From Cytobacillus oceanisediminis 2691 (lineage in GTDB: Bacteria; Bacillota; Bacilli; Bacillales; Cytobacillaceae), in the NCBI RefSeq assembly GCF_007678455.1, contig NZ_VEEP01000010.1:62001-126000 (forward strand): 64,000 nucleotides of DNA. The letters run 5' to 3'. Both the position numbers and the translations under genes were made by a program. This document shows, piece after piece, positions 49,675-57,411 of the stretch; position 1 is the stretch's first letter, and each line of letters begins with the position of its first letter. The notes below the pieces were generated by a model that did no database searches, was not told the DNA's origin, and was given only the letters and a program-made list of their open reading frames with translations.

Positions 49675-51897
49675 TTAGCTATGGCAGCTCTCGCATTCGT
49701 CCCACTCACTGCTTGATGTCGAACGGACATAATAAGTTGTTTTCAGGCCAGATTTCCAGGCATCCATATGCAGGTCCAGCAGCGCTTTTGCCTTGATGGT
49801 ATTTTTCACATAAAAATTAAATGAAATGGATTGGTCGATATGGCGCTGGCGCCGCGCATTCTGTTTGATGCTCCAATGCTGGTCAACATTGTAGGCCGTC
49901 TTGTAAAACCACATTGTTTCTGCTGATAGATCAGGTGCAGTCACTGGAATCTTGTAATCTTTCTTTTCCTCAGAATATTCGAGCCTGAAAATTGGATCAA
50001 TACTTGCTGTCGAACCCGCCAGAATCGATGTTGAAGAGTTAGGTGCCACCGCCATCAGGTAACCGTTCCGGATGCCATTCTGCTTTACCTCTTCGGCTAA
50101 ATCATCCCATCTTTCACCGTTGTACTGTCTCTTCTCGAAAAACTGTCCTGTCGACCAATCGGAACCTTCAAAATAAGGATATGCCCCTTTTTCTTTTGCC
50201 TGCTCAAGGCTTGCGCTGATGGTTAAGCAGGCAATCTCTTCATAGAGGGCATCACAATATTCTGCCGCCTCTTCGCTTTCCCATTTGATTCCTTTCAGAG
50301 CCAGAAGATGGTGCCAGCCGAATGTTCCCAGACCGATTCCCCGATAATTCTTGTTGGTTATTTGTGCCTGCAGCACAGGGATTTCATTGATATCGATGAC
50401 ATTATCCATCATCCTGACTTGAATATTGATCACTCGTTCAAGTACATCATCCATTACACTTTTGGCAAGGGAAATCGAGGACAGGTTGCAGACGACAAAA
50501 TCACCCGGCTTTTTATAAATTAAAATTCTTCCGTCCTCGATTGTTTCTTCTTCAAGGAGAGTTGGGCTCATGTTCTGGGTGATTTCCGTGCATAGGTTGC
50601 TGCAGTAAATCATCCCTTTATGGTGATTGGCATTCAGCCTGTTGACCTGATCCCTGTAAAACATGTAAGGCGTGCCGGTTTCTAGCTGAGAGACCATGAT
50701 CGATTTAAAGATTTCAATTGCCGGCACCACTTCACGTGACAACCCTGGATGGTTGACGCATGCCCAATACTTTTCCCGGAATGAACCTGCACCCTTTTCC
50801 TCATCAAAATGATCTTCAAGCGAAAATCCCATTACCCGCCTTACTTCATGTGGATCAAACAGATACCAGTCGCCCCGTTTTTCTACCTGTTCCATAAATA
50901 AATCAGGAATGCAAATGCCTGTGAATATATCATGGGTCCGCTGGCGCTCGTCACCATTGTTCAGCTTTGCATCAAGGAACGGGAAGATATCTTTATGCCA
51001 GACATCAAGGTAAACAGCAATTGCACCCTGCCGCTGCCCTAATTGATCGACCGAAACCGCGGTGTTATTCAGCTGTTTCATCCACGGGATCACTCCGGAA
51101 CTGATTCCTTTGAAACCTTTGATATCACTGCCGCGGCTTCTGATTTTGCCCAGGTACACGCCTATGCCGCCGCCATTCTTGCTCAAGGTTGAGATATCCG
51201 TGTTGGAATCATAGATGCTTCTTAAATCATCCGCTACCGTATCAATAAAGCAGCTCGACAGCTGGCCATAGCTTTTGCCAGCATTCGCAAGTGTCGGTGT
51301 TGCTACGGTCATATAGAGATTGGACAGCGCCCAGTATGCCTCCTCTACCAATCCAAGCCGCTTTTCCATCGGTTCTTCTGCCAGCAAGGTCATCGCGATG
51401 ATCATGAATCTCTCCTGCGGCAGCTCCGCAAAATCGCCTTTTTGAGTGCGTGCAAGATACCTTTCCGCCATCGTGGCAAGCCCTATGTAGGTAAATAATT
51501 TGTCTCTCTCGGGATCGATCACTTTTTCAAGATATTCGATTTCTTCCTGGGAATAAGCCTTTACTATTCGGCTATCATAAATCCCGATTCCTATCAGTCT
51601 ATTGATTAAATCATAGAAGGATCCATAACCAACTCCTTCCCGAAATCCTGCACTAAGCTTGTACAATTTCTTCAAGTAAAAGCGTGCTGCCACATAGGTC
51701 CAGTCAGGTTCAATACGGCCGATTCGTTCGACTGCTGTCAAAATTAACATGTTCTCGAGTTGATCGTCTGTCATATTCTTGGCTTCAAGGACCTGGTCGA
51801 CCTTTTCTTTGAATGGTGAAAAATTTAATTGAGGGAACGATTGTTCAATTTCTGCAATCCGTTTGGCTGCATGATCATCCTTTACTTGAATTTTCAT
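49675..51897 (-). CDS. nrdA: Class I ribonucleotide reductase, alpha subunit
   Basis: 740 residues. The catalytic barrel has the redox cysteine in GQLSSCFIDTVADDL, the thiyl-radical Cys in SNLCTEITQNMSP, VVCNLSSISLAKSV, the partner loop APNSSTSILAGSTASIDPIF, and the C-terminal reducing pair DECESCHS. No N-terminal ATP-cone motif is evident, so overall-activity control by dATP is probably absent. ATG follows GGAGGAG and overlaps the thioesterase stop by 23 bp. The operon is under a predicted NrdR box and a cobalamin riboswitch. Confidence 0.96.
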   Translation of the reverse strand: MKIQVKDDHAAKRIAEIEQSFPQLNFSPFKEKVDQVLEAKNMTDDQLENMLILTAVERIGRIEPDWTYVAARFYLKKLYKLSAGFREGVGYGSFYDLINRLIGIGIYDSRIVKAYSQEEIEYLEKVIDPERDKLFTYIGLATMAERYLARTQKGDFAELPQERFMIIAMTLLAEEPMEKRLGLVEEAYWALSNLYMTVATPTLANAGKSYGQLSSCFIDTVADDLRSIYDSNTDISTLSKNGGGIGVYLGKIRSRGSDIKGFKGISSGVIPWMKQLNNTAVSVDQLGQRQGAIAVYLDVWHKDIFPFLDAKLNNGDERQRTHDIFTGICIPDLFMEQVEKRGDWYLFDPHEVRRVMGFSLEDHFDEEKGAGSFREKYWACVNHPGLSREVVPAIEIFKSIMVSQLETGTPYMFYRDQVNRLNANHHKGMIYCSNLCTEITQNMSPTLLEEETIEDGRILIYKKPGDFVVCNLSSISLAKSVMDDVLERVINIQVRMMDNVIDINEIPVLQAQITNKNYRGIGLGTFGWHHLLALKGIKWESEEAAEYCDALYEEIACLTISASLEQAKEKGAYPYFEGSDWSTGQFFEKRQYNGERWDDLAEEVKQNGIRNGYLMAVAPNSSTSILAGSTASIDPIFRLEYSEEKKDYKIPVTAPDLSAETMWFYKTAYNVDQHWSIKQNARRQRHIDQSISFNFYVKNTIKAKALLDLHMDAWKSGLKTTYYVRSTSSSEWDECESCHS

Positions 51898-52384
51898 CGA
51901 TGACTCCTCCTGCTTGTTTACTTTTTTTCTTTTCCAGCCTATGCTGCCTTCTCATGTCCGCCGTGTTGAACAGCTCCCATTCCTCAATACTTTCCGGAAT
52001 GACCCCGGCGACTGGAACGGGCACACCTTTTTCATCCTTTGCCACCATGGTTAAAATCGAGGTGGTCGTCAAAGTCTTTTTACGCGTATTCAAGTTCTCG
52101 CTTTCCACTTTCACGAACACTTCCATCGACGTCCTCCCTGTTGAAATCACCACAGCTTCAAGCGTTAAGATATCGCCCACTACTGCCGATGACAGGAAAT
52201 TCACTGAGTCAATCGAAGCCGTAACAACTGCCATCCTGCTGTGCTTCATCGCTGCAATCGCTGCGATTTCATCAATATAGGACAACACGGTGCCGCCAAA
52301 AATCGTTCCAAGATGATTCGTGTCCGGAGGCAAAACCAGCCGGTTCTGCAAAGTCCTGGACACATTTGTAGATAATCCTTCCAT
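51875..52384 (-). CDS. Acyl-CoA thioesterase (hotdog fold, YkhA-like)
   Basis: 169 residues. The single hotdog domain has PPDTNHLGTIFGGTVLSYIDEIAAIAAMKHS with the catalytic Asn/Asp pair, then VVTASIDSVNFLSSAVVGDILTLEAVV and the EVFVKVESENLNTRKK strand, matching the hexameric YkhA/YciA-type acyl-CoA thioesterases. The lysine-rich tail has RRQHRLEKKKSK. It is the first gene after the cobalamin riboswitch and is overlapped by nrdA, a gene order I do not recognise from other reductase operons. ATG follows GGAGGTCAGGA. Confidence 0.92.
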   Translation of the reverse strand: MEGLSTNVSRTLQNRLVLPPDTNHLGTIFGGTVLSYIDEIAAIAAMKHSRMAVVTASIDSVNFLSSAVVGDILTLEAVVISTGRTSMEVFVKVESENLNTRKKTLTTTSILTMVAKDEKGVPVPVAGVIPESIEEWELFNTADMRRQHRLEKKKSKQAGGVIDENSSKG

Positions 52385-52421
52385 TCCTGACCTCCTGTTT
52401 GAAAAATGCTCCCTGAAAATG

Positions 52422-52449
52422 AGAAAAACCCATCTCGAAAGATGGGTTT
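52422..52449 (-). terminator. Riboswitch-controlled terminator
   Basis: AAACCCATCT/AGATGGGTTT perfect stem with a 4-nt TTCG-type loop, followed by TTCTC on the minus strand. It lies between the cobalamin aptamer and the thioesterase start and is the natural expression platform. Confidence 0.88.
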
Positions 52450-52552
52450 AAGTAACGTTGATCAATTAACACCTCATATGTATCTGCAAAACTACATGAG
52501 CCTATCAATTTATCCCCGTAATACCTTCCCAATTCCCGAAGAAGATAACACG

Positions 52553-52732
52553 CATAAATATGGCAGGTCTCCTGACTTGTGCTTCACCCTACTTTAAGGC
52601 CTTCCCATCCATTTTTAAGACAGTGGTTCATCCTTATTTCGTCAGCACTTACAGTTGCGGGAACAGTTCTGGACTTTCACCAGATTCCCTATTAAGTCTT
52701 GTTCAGACACCATACTTACCGGCAATTTCAAT
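52553..52732 (-). ncRNA. Cobalamin riboswitch
   Basis: Read on the minus strand, all conserved blocks are present: TTAATAGGGAATCTGGTGAA, AGTCCAGAACTGTTCCCGC, AACTGTAAGTGCTGACGA, CCACTG, GATGGGAAGGC and the B12 box GTCAGGAGACCTGCC. An intrinsic terminator follows 105 bases downstream, then the thioesterase-nrdA-nrdB operon. With adenosylcobalamin bound the switch should terminate transcription. Such switches occur before class I reductases where a B12-dependent class II enzyme can replace them. Confidence 0.95.
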
Positions 52733-52756
52733 ATTTAGTTATATTAATCTCTTTCC

Positions 52757-52790
52757 AACACAATATATCGTGTTATGAATTGATAGTAAA
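52757..52790 (-). promoter_or_regulatory. Promoter with NrdR box for the reductase operon
   Basis: TTTACT (52785-52790) and TATATT (52762-52767), 17 bp apart, form a sigma-A promoter reading into the riboswitch. The -10 is covered by ACACAATATATCGTGT (52758-52773), which differs at one position from the NrdR-box consensus aCaCwAtATaTwGtGt. A much weaker second copy lies 32 bp further (about 52726-52741), the usual tandem distance. Confidence 0.75.
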
Positions 52791-52840
52791 TCATCTCTGA
52801 GGGTTTTTCAACTATTTTCATAACAGCACGCCAATTATGA

Positions 52841-52896
52841 GTGTGGTCGATATATTGCGAAATGTGGCCGATATAATTAAATTTTCGCCAATAAAT
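52841..52896. repeat. 21-bp periodic GGTCGATATA element (copy 1)
   Basis: GTGGTCGATATA at 52843 and GTGGCCGATATA at 52864 are 21 bp apart and are followed by ATTTTCGCCAATAA. The same arrangement occurs at 55331 and 62533. Upstream of the nrd promoter; no open frame. Confidence 0.75.
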
Positions 52897-52986
52897 TGAA
52901 ACGCTGATGCTTGGAACATAACCCCGCAAGCGGAGAATCCCATGGGGCCGGCCACGCTCAACCTGAATTCGCTTATTATCAATAAA

Positions 52987-53008
52987 TTTAATCAAACGTT
53001 TGATTAAA
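52987..53008. repeat. 22-bp palindrome, second copy of AATCAAACGTTTGATT
   Basis: Perfectly self-complementary over 22 bp, centred at 52997/52998; the central 18 bp match the palindrome at 23391-23418. It lies between the nrd regulatory region and the VOC gene terminator. Confidence 0.85.
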
Positions 53009-53020
53009 CATTACGGGCAC

Positions 53021-53061
53021 AAAAAAAATCCACAAGAAGAAGTCTTTTGTGGATTTTTTTT
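53021..53061. terminator. Bidirectional terminator of the VOC gene
   Basis: AAAAATCCACAA/TTGTGGATTTTT stem with A and T tracts on both sides. Confidence 0.9.
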
Positions 53062-53120
53062 GGCCTTGCCTCGTGCGCACTTATTCAATCATCTCGGATA
53101 TTGTTCACATATCAAAGATT

Positions 53121-53516
53121 CTATTTCGCATTCTCATCAGGTTGATGAATTCCGAAGACATTCCCTTCAGTATCGATATAATATCCTTGCCACGCCATTC
53201 CAGGGAGGGCATATTTGGGTATTGAAACATTGCCGCCGTTCTCGAGAATTTTCGCTTCAGTTTCATCATAGTTTTCTACTCCCATTGTGCATGCAAATCC
53301 ATTTAATGCTTGGTTAGCTTCTGGAGGAGCACTCTGCCGCTGCATTAATGCACCATTGATTCCAGGCTCTTTTTCTTCGCCAGTCACAGCACCGAAGTAT
53401 GGCATTCCTGCATATTCACTCCAATCTTGAAATGACCATCCGAATACCTCTCCATAAAACTTCTTAGCCCGATCCATATCACTTACATGAACTTCAAAAT
53501 GAACTAATCTACCCAT
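53121..53516 (-). CDS. VOC family protein (glyoxalase-like)
   Basis: 131 residues. The vicinal-oxygen-chelate fold opens RLVHFEVHVSDMDRAKKFYGEVFGWSFQDW, with YFGAVTGEEKEPGINGALM in the middle and WQGYYIDTEGNVFGIHQPD at the end. Of the usual metal ligands one His (near 6) and a Glu equivalent are visible, so binding is uncertain. Substrate unknown. ATG follows CAGGAGGTCATC. Confidence 0.88.
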   Translation of the reverse strand: MGRLVHFEVHVSDMDRAKKFYGEVFGWSFQDWSEYAGMPYFGAVTGEEKEPGINGALMQRQSAPPEANQALNGFACTMGVENYDETEAKILENGGNVSIPKYALPGMAWQGYYIDTEGNVFGIHQPDENAK

Positions 53517-53633
53517 GATGACCTCCTGAATAAAAATTAGATGCTATTTATGTATATCGTAAGGACAAACTTATCTCCCTTTATTATAGGATATCCAAAC
53601 AAATATATTCAATATTTTAAAAAATCCAACTCT

Positions 53634-54116
53634 TTATTCGTCACCATGTATTGGCAAAACGGTAGAATCCTTGATTTCCCTCAAAGCAAGGCTTGTTTGT
53701 ATCCTGGTGACCCCCAGCTCATTCAGCTTTCTAATAAATATCTCCAGGCTTTTGCGATCCTTGCAGGCAACCTTTAGCAGATAATCATACTCGCCTGATA
53801 AGCAATGACACTCGAGGACTTCCTTCATTGCTTCCAATGAACCTTCCAGTGATGCGAGCTTTTCAGCCTGGTGCATATTGGTGCTTATAAATATAAAGCA
53901 TAGCAAATCAAAACCAAGCTTCTCATGATTTAAAATCGCGACCTGCTTTTTGATATATCCTTCAGACTCCAATCTCTTGATTCTTGCATGAACCGCCGGT
54001 GCCGATAAATTCACACGCTTTGACAGTTCAAGATTGCTTAGCTGTGCATCCTTTTGCAGTAAATCCAAAATTCTAATATCCACATTGTCCAAAACTTTGC
54101 TGACAATCGACTCCAT
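53634..54116 (-). CDS. Lrp/AsnC family transcriptional regulator
   Basis: 160 residues: an N-terminal winged helix (DNVDIRILDLLQKDAQLSNLELSKRVNLSAPAVHARIKRLESEGYI) and a C-terminal RAM ligand domain (CHCLSGEYDYLLKVACKDRKSLEIFI, then GVTRIQTSLALREIKDSTVLP). ATG follows AAGGATGATGAG. It is divergent from an EamA exporter across 211 bp of AT-rich DNA, so regulation of amino-acid export by this protein is the simplest reading. Confidence 0.92.
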   Translation of the reverse strand: MESIVSKVLDNVDIRILDLLQKDAQLSNLELSKRVNLSAPAVHARIKRLESEGYIKKQVAILNHEKLGFDLLCFIFISTNMHQAEKLASLEGSLEAMKEVLECHCLSGEYDYLLKVACKDRKSLEIFIRKLNELGVTRIQTSLALREIKDSTVLPIHGDE

Positions 54117-54327
54117 GACTCATCATCCTTTTCAATTATTCAAAAAACAGATCTAACCACTATTCGAAAATGAATTTTTTAAACTAAAAATCTATATTAC
54201 TTTCATTTATTTCAAATAATATAAATTATACAAAATATCATTATGTTTTTTAACTAAAATGTTAAAATAATTCATATGAACAATGTCATTGTGCACAATG
54301 GCTCTTTTAGAAGGGGAGCTAAATGAC

Positions 54328-55269
54328 GTGAAATATTATATCTTATTGCTACTGACCAGCTTTCTTTGGGGCGGTAATTTTATCGTGGGAAAAACGCTAG
54401 TTGAGCATGCTTCCCCTGCCACCCTGACCATCCTAAGATGGGCTATTGCAATCATCTTCCTGATCCCGCTTGTCTGGCGGATAGAAAAAAAGCTGATTCC
54501 TCCAAAGGAATCGATCCTCCCGTTATTTTTGATGGGGGTCACTGGCGTGGCCTTGTTTCAGGCATTGCAATTTATGGCCCTGGAAAAGACGTCGGCTACC
54601 AACGTCGGTTTAATATCGACGTTAAACATGTTTTCAATTGCTGCATTCTCTTTCTTTTTTCTAAAGGAAAAAATAAACTCTCTTCAGGTCCTTTCAATGG
54701 TCGTCTCATTATTTGGCGTTTTGCTTGTTCTTTCAAAAGGAAATTTCGAGTCATTGTTTGCCTTGAAGGTCAACACTGGGGATATCTATATGCTGGCAGC
54801 AGTGGGCATGTGGGGAATGTATTCGGTCTTTAGCAAATGGGCGATGGCATCCGTTACACCGATGATGTCCACCCTTTATTCTGGCATTTTCGGTTTGCTG
54901 GTCCTTCTGCCTTTTACGATTTCAGATTTCACAGTCACAAACGTAAATGCATCATTCATCCAATCTATTTTATATACAGGCCTGATCTCCACAGTCCTTT
55001 GCATGGTCCTATGGAATATCGGGGTAAATAAACTCGGCCCAAGTGCCGCCGGGCTGTTTCTGAATTTCAACCCAGTATTCACAGCTGTTTTAGCCTTTGC
55101 TTTTTTGGGTGAGAAAATGACATGGACCCAGGGCGCCGGCAGTATCATCGTCATCGCAGGCTGCTTCTTATTTACCTTTTTGAAAAACAAGCCTGCTCCT
55201 TTAAAAGAAAAGCAGCTGGCAATTTCTAGACCTATTTTAGCTGGAGAGCCAATCAAGCAAAGAAATTAA
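54328..55269 (+). CDS. EamA family (DMT) transporter
   Basis: 313 residues from GTG 54328, 9 nt after AAGGGGAG; an upstream ATG at 54283 has no site. Ten helices in two EamA repeats: LTSFLWGGNFIVGKTLVEHASP opens the first, AAVGMWGMYSVFSKWAM the second, and SAAGLFLNFNPVFTAVLAFAFLGEKMTW is helix 9. Divergent pairing with an Lrp-type regulator suggests an amino-acid or related metabolite exporter. Confidence 0.9.
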   Translation: MKYYILLLLTSFLWGGNFIVGKTLVEHASPATLTILRWAIAIIFLIPLVWRIEKKLIPPKESILPLFLMGVTGVALFQALQFMALEKTSATNVGLISTLNMFSIAAFSFFFLKEKINSLQVLSMVVSLFGVLLVLSKGNFESLFALKVNTGDIYMLAAVGMWGMYSVFSKWAMASVTPMMSTLYSGIFGLLVLLPFTISDFTVTNVNASFIQSILYTGLISTVLCMVLWNIGVNKLGPSAAGLFLNFNPVFTAVLAFAFLGEKMTWTQGAGSIIVIAGCFLFTFLKNKPAPLKEKQLAISRPILAGEPIKQRN

Positions 55270-55275
55270 CAAAGA

Positions 55276-55309
55276 ACAGCCTTATGCATAACCGGATAAG
55301 GCTTTTTTA
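55276..55309 (+). terminator. Terminator of the EamA gene
   Basis: AGCCTTAT/ATAAGGCT stem followed by TTTTTT on the plus strand. Confidence 0.88.
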
Positions 55310-55330
55310 TGTTTCTGGATTCCATAATGA

Positions 55331-55446
55331 GTTGGTCGATATATTGCGAAATGTGGTCGATATAATCTTAAATGTGGTCGATAAAATCAAAAATCCGCTG
55401 ATATATTTTAAAATGTGGTCGATATATTGGAATTTTCGCCAATAAC
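55331..55446. repeat. 21-bp periodic GGTCGATATA element (copy 2)
   Basis: GGTCGATA cores at 55334, 55355 and 55376, a CGCTGATATA variant at about 55396, another GGTCGATATA at 55417 and CGCCAATAA at 55437 follow each other every 20-21 bp. This is the longest of the three copies and lies upstream of narK. Confidence 0.85.
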
Positions 55447-55671
55447 CGGCGCCCCGACATGCTTTTTGCCTTTATTCGAGGCTAATCTCGATCTCGTTGT
55501 CATGTAATCGCACACTTTTTATGTTTTCTCCATGTAAATTCATCCGTTTCCAAAATCTAAAGAGCCTCCCCACACCCAAACACCCCTATAGGTGTTTTCC
55601 CTCAGACTTTCACTGCTCCCTGTCAAAATTTGTTCAAGACTTTTTGACAGAATTGTGATGGTGTCTCCAGA

Positions 55672-55717
55672 TGTGAGGTTCGTCACAACTGATGTGTGAT
55701 ATAAATGGTTTATTAAT
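55672..55717 (+). promoter_or_regulatory. Fnr box and promoter of narK
   Basis: TGTGAGGTTCGTCACA at 55672-55687 is an exact TGTGA-N6-TCACA Fnr site. A TATTAAT at 55711-55717 lies about 31 bp downstream of its centre, as expected for an Fnr-activated -10 with the site near -41. Confidence 0.75.
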
Positions 55718-55753
55718 CTTGTAAACACTCATATCACATATGGAGGAATTAAA

Positions 55754-57061
55754 ATGGCTCGCATAAATACATGGAACCCTGAAGACGATCGTTTCTGGCA
55801 ATCTGAAGGAAAAAAACATGCCCAACGTAACTTATGGATTTCGGTACCTTCCTTGATGCTCGCATTCATTGTCTGGCAAATCTGGTCTGTGGTTGCAATT
55901 CGCCTTAATGATATTGGTTTTAATTTTACTGATCAACAGCTGTTCGCATTGGCAGCCATGCCTGGTCTTGTTGGTGCCACGCTGCGGTTTGTGTACACAT
56001 TTGGAGTAGGAATGATCGGCGGCCGCAACTGGACAGTCCTGACAACTGCAGTGCTCGCAATTCCCGCTGTCGGCATCGGCTTCGCGGTCCAGAATCCTGA
56101 CACACCTTACTCAGTGATGCTTTTACTCGCTGCACTTTGCGGCCTGGGTGGCGGAAACTTTTCCAGTTCTTCATCCAACATCAGCTTCTTTTTCCCGAAA
56201 AAAGCACGTGGTACTGCACTTGGTATCAATGGCGGTTTAGGCAACATGGGTGTATCTGTTGTTCAATTCGTAACACCACTAATCATTACAACTGGAACCT
56301 TCGCTTTTATCGCTGGCGATGGACAGAAATTATCTAACGGCCAGGAAGTATGGCTTCAAAACGCAGCATTCATCTGGCTGATCCCAATCGCAATTGTCAC
56401 AATCGCTGCATGGTTCGGCATGGATAACCTGCCTGGCACAAAGCAATCGTTCTCTGATCAATTCGTCATTGTAAAAAGAAAGCACACTTGGATCATGACA
56501 TGGCTATACGTGGCAACATTCGGATCTTTCATCGGTTACTCAGCGGCATTCCCGCTTTTATTGAAAACGCAGTTCCCTGAATATATCTCACTAGCCTTCC
56601 TTGGCGCCTTCCTTGCTGCGGGTGCACGCCCTATCGGCGGATGGATGGCTGATAAAATGGGCGGAGCAAAGCTGACATCCATCGTCCTGGTTGTGATGAT
56701 GGCTGGTGCTGGAAGCGTCATTTACTTCCTTGGCACGAAGCAATTTGGCGGCTTCCTGGCTTCATTCATGGTTCTGTTCATCGCTTCTGGCATCGGTTCT
56801 GGATCAACATTCCAGATGATCCCTGGAATCTTTGTTCCGAAAGAAGCAGCCCCAGTACTCGGCTTTACGGCAGCATTCGCAGCGTACGGATCCTTCCTGA
56901 TTCCAAAGCTGTTCGGCTGGTCCGTGAAAATTTCCGGAGGGTATGTACCAGCATTCTCCATCTTCATCGGCTTCTATGTGATCTCAATCGTCCTCAACTG
57001 GTACTATTACCAGAGGAAAGAATCTGTGGCCGTATTTGAAGCACAAAAGACAACAGCGTAA
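55754..57061 (+). CDS. narK: Nitrate/nitrite transporter NarK
   Basis: 435 residues, 12 helices. The nitrate-nitrite porter signatures GGGNFSSSSSNISFFFPKKARGTALGINGGLGNMGVSVVQ (about 130-170, containing the first G-rich helix) and GIGSGSTFQMIPGIF near 355 define the NNP branch of MFS. Conserved Arg residues that bind the anion lie in TLRFVYTF and GARPIGGWMADK. ATG follows GGAGG. An Fnr box upstream implies anaerobic induction; no nitrate reductase is in the window. Confidence 0.95.
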   Translation: MARINTWNPEDDRFWQSEGKKHAQRNLWISVPSLMLAFIVWQIWSVVAIRLNDIGFNFTDQQLFALAAMPGLVGATLRFVYTFGVGMIGGRNWTVLTTAVLAIPAVGIGFAVQNPDTPYSVMLLLAALCGLGGGNFSSSSSNISFFFPKKARGTALGINGGLGNMGVSVVQFVTPLIITTGTFAFIAGDGQKLSNGQEVWLQNAAFIWLIPIAIVTIAAWFGMDNLPGTKQSFSDQFVIVKRKHTWIMTWLYVATFGSFIGYSAAFPLLLKTQFPEYISLAFLGAFLAAGARPIGGWMADKMGGAKLTSIVLVVMMAGAGSVIYFLGTKQFGGFLASFMVLFIASGIGSGSTFQMIPGIFVPKEAAPVLGFTAAFAAYGSFLIPKLFGWSVKISGGYVPAFSIFIGFYVISIVLNWYYYQRKESVAVFEAQKTTA

Positions 57062-57065
57062 ATTT

Positions 57066-57100
57066 GAAAGCCTCTCCCATTTTGCGGGGGAGGCTTTTTA
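57066..57100 (+). terminator. Terminator of narK
   Basis: AAGCCTCTCCC/GGGGGAGGCTT stem followed by TTTTA on the plus strand. Confidence 0.88.
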
Positions 57101-57160
57101 CCATATTTTATGTTTTAAAGCCAGAAATTTTGGGTATATAGAACTATACAGATAGAGAGG

Positions 57161-57373
57161 ATGATTATTTTTCCAAAGGGGGAGATTAAGCTGCTAACAC
57201 TTTTTCTATTCCAAAGGGAACTGATCCAACTGAAAATTGAATATCAGTCAAGTGCCGACACATTCATCAAACAGCAAATTCTTAAAGACATTGCGCTCCT
57301 GACAGAAGCAATAAATGAAATGAAAGAGATGTTGGAAGCAAAACGCTCCATGCATTATGCCGATGATATATAG
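57161..57373 (+). CDS. Small helical protein of unknown function
   Basis: Up to 70 residues; start unclear. ATG 57161 has AGAGAGG directly adjacent without spacing. AAGGGGGAG at 57176 is well spaced only from a CTG at 57191. The conserved-looking part is LFQRELIQLKIEYQSSADTF then IKQQILKDIALLTEAI, two amphipathic helices recalling the 50-residue protein at 4169. A bidirectional terminator follows immediately. Confidence 0.55.
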   Translation: MIIFPKGEIKLLTLFLFQRELIQLKIEYQSSADTFIKQQILKDIALLTEAINEMKEMLEAKRSMHYADDI

Positions 57374-57374
57374 C

Positions 57375-57407
57375 AAAAAGAAACCGTATTTTGCACGGTT
57401 TCTTTTC
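57375..57407. terminator. Bidirectional terminator
   Basis: AAAGAAACCGT/ACGGTTTCTTT stem with an 8-nt loop between convergent genes. Confidence 0.9.
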
Positions 57408-57411
57408 TTTA

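Noticed and set aside
52272-52532. 86-codon minus-strand ORF
   Set aside because: It spans the riboswitch expression platform and terminator and overlaps the thioesterase gene in another frame; no ribosome site.
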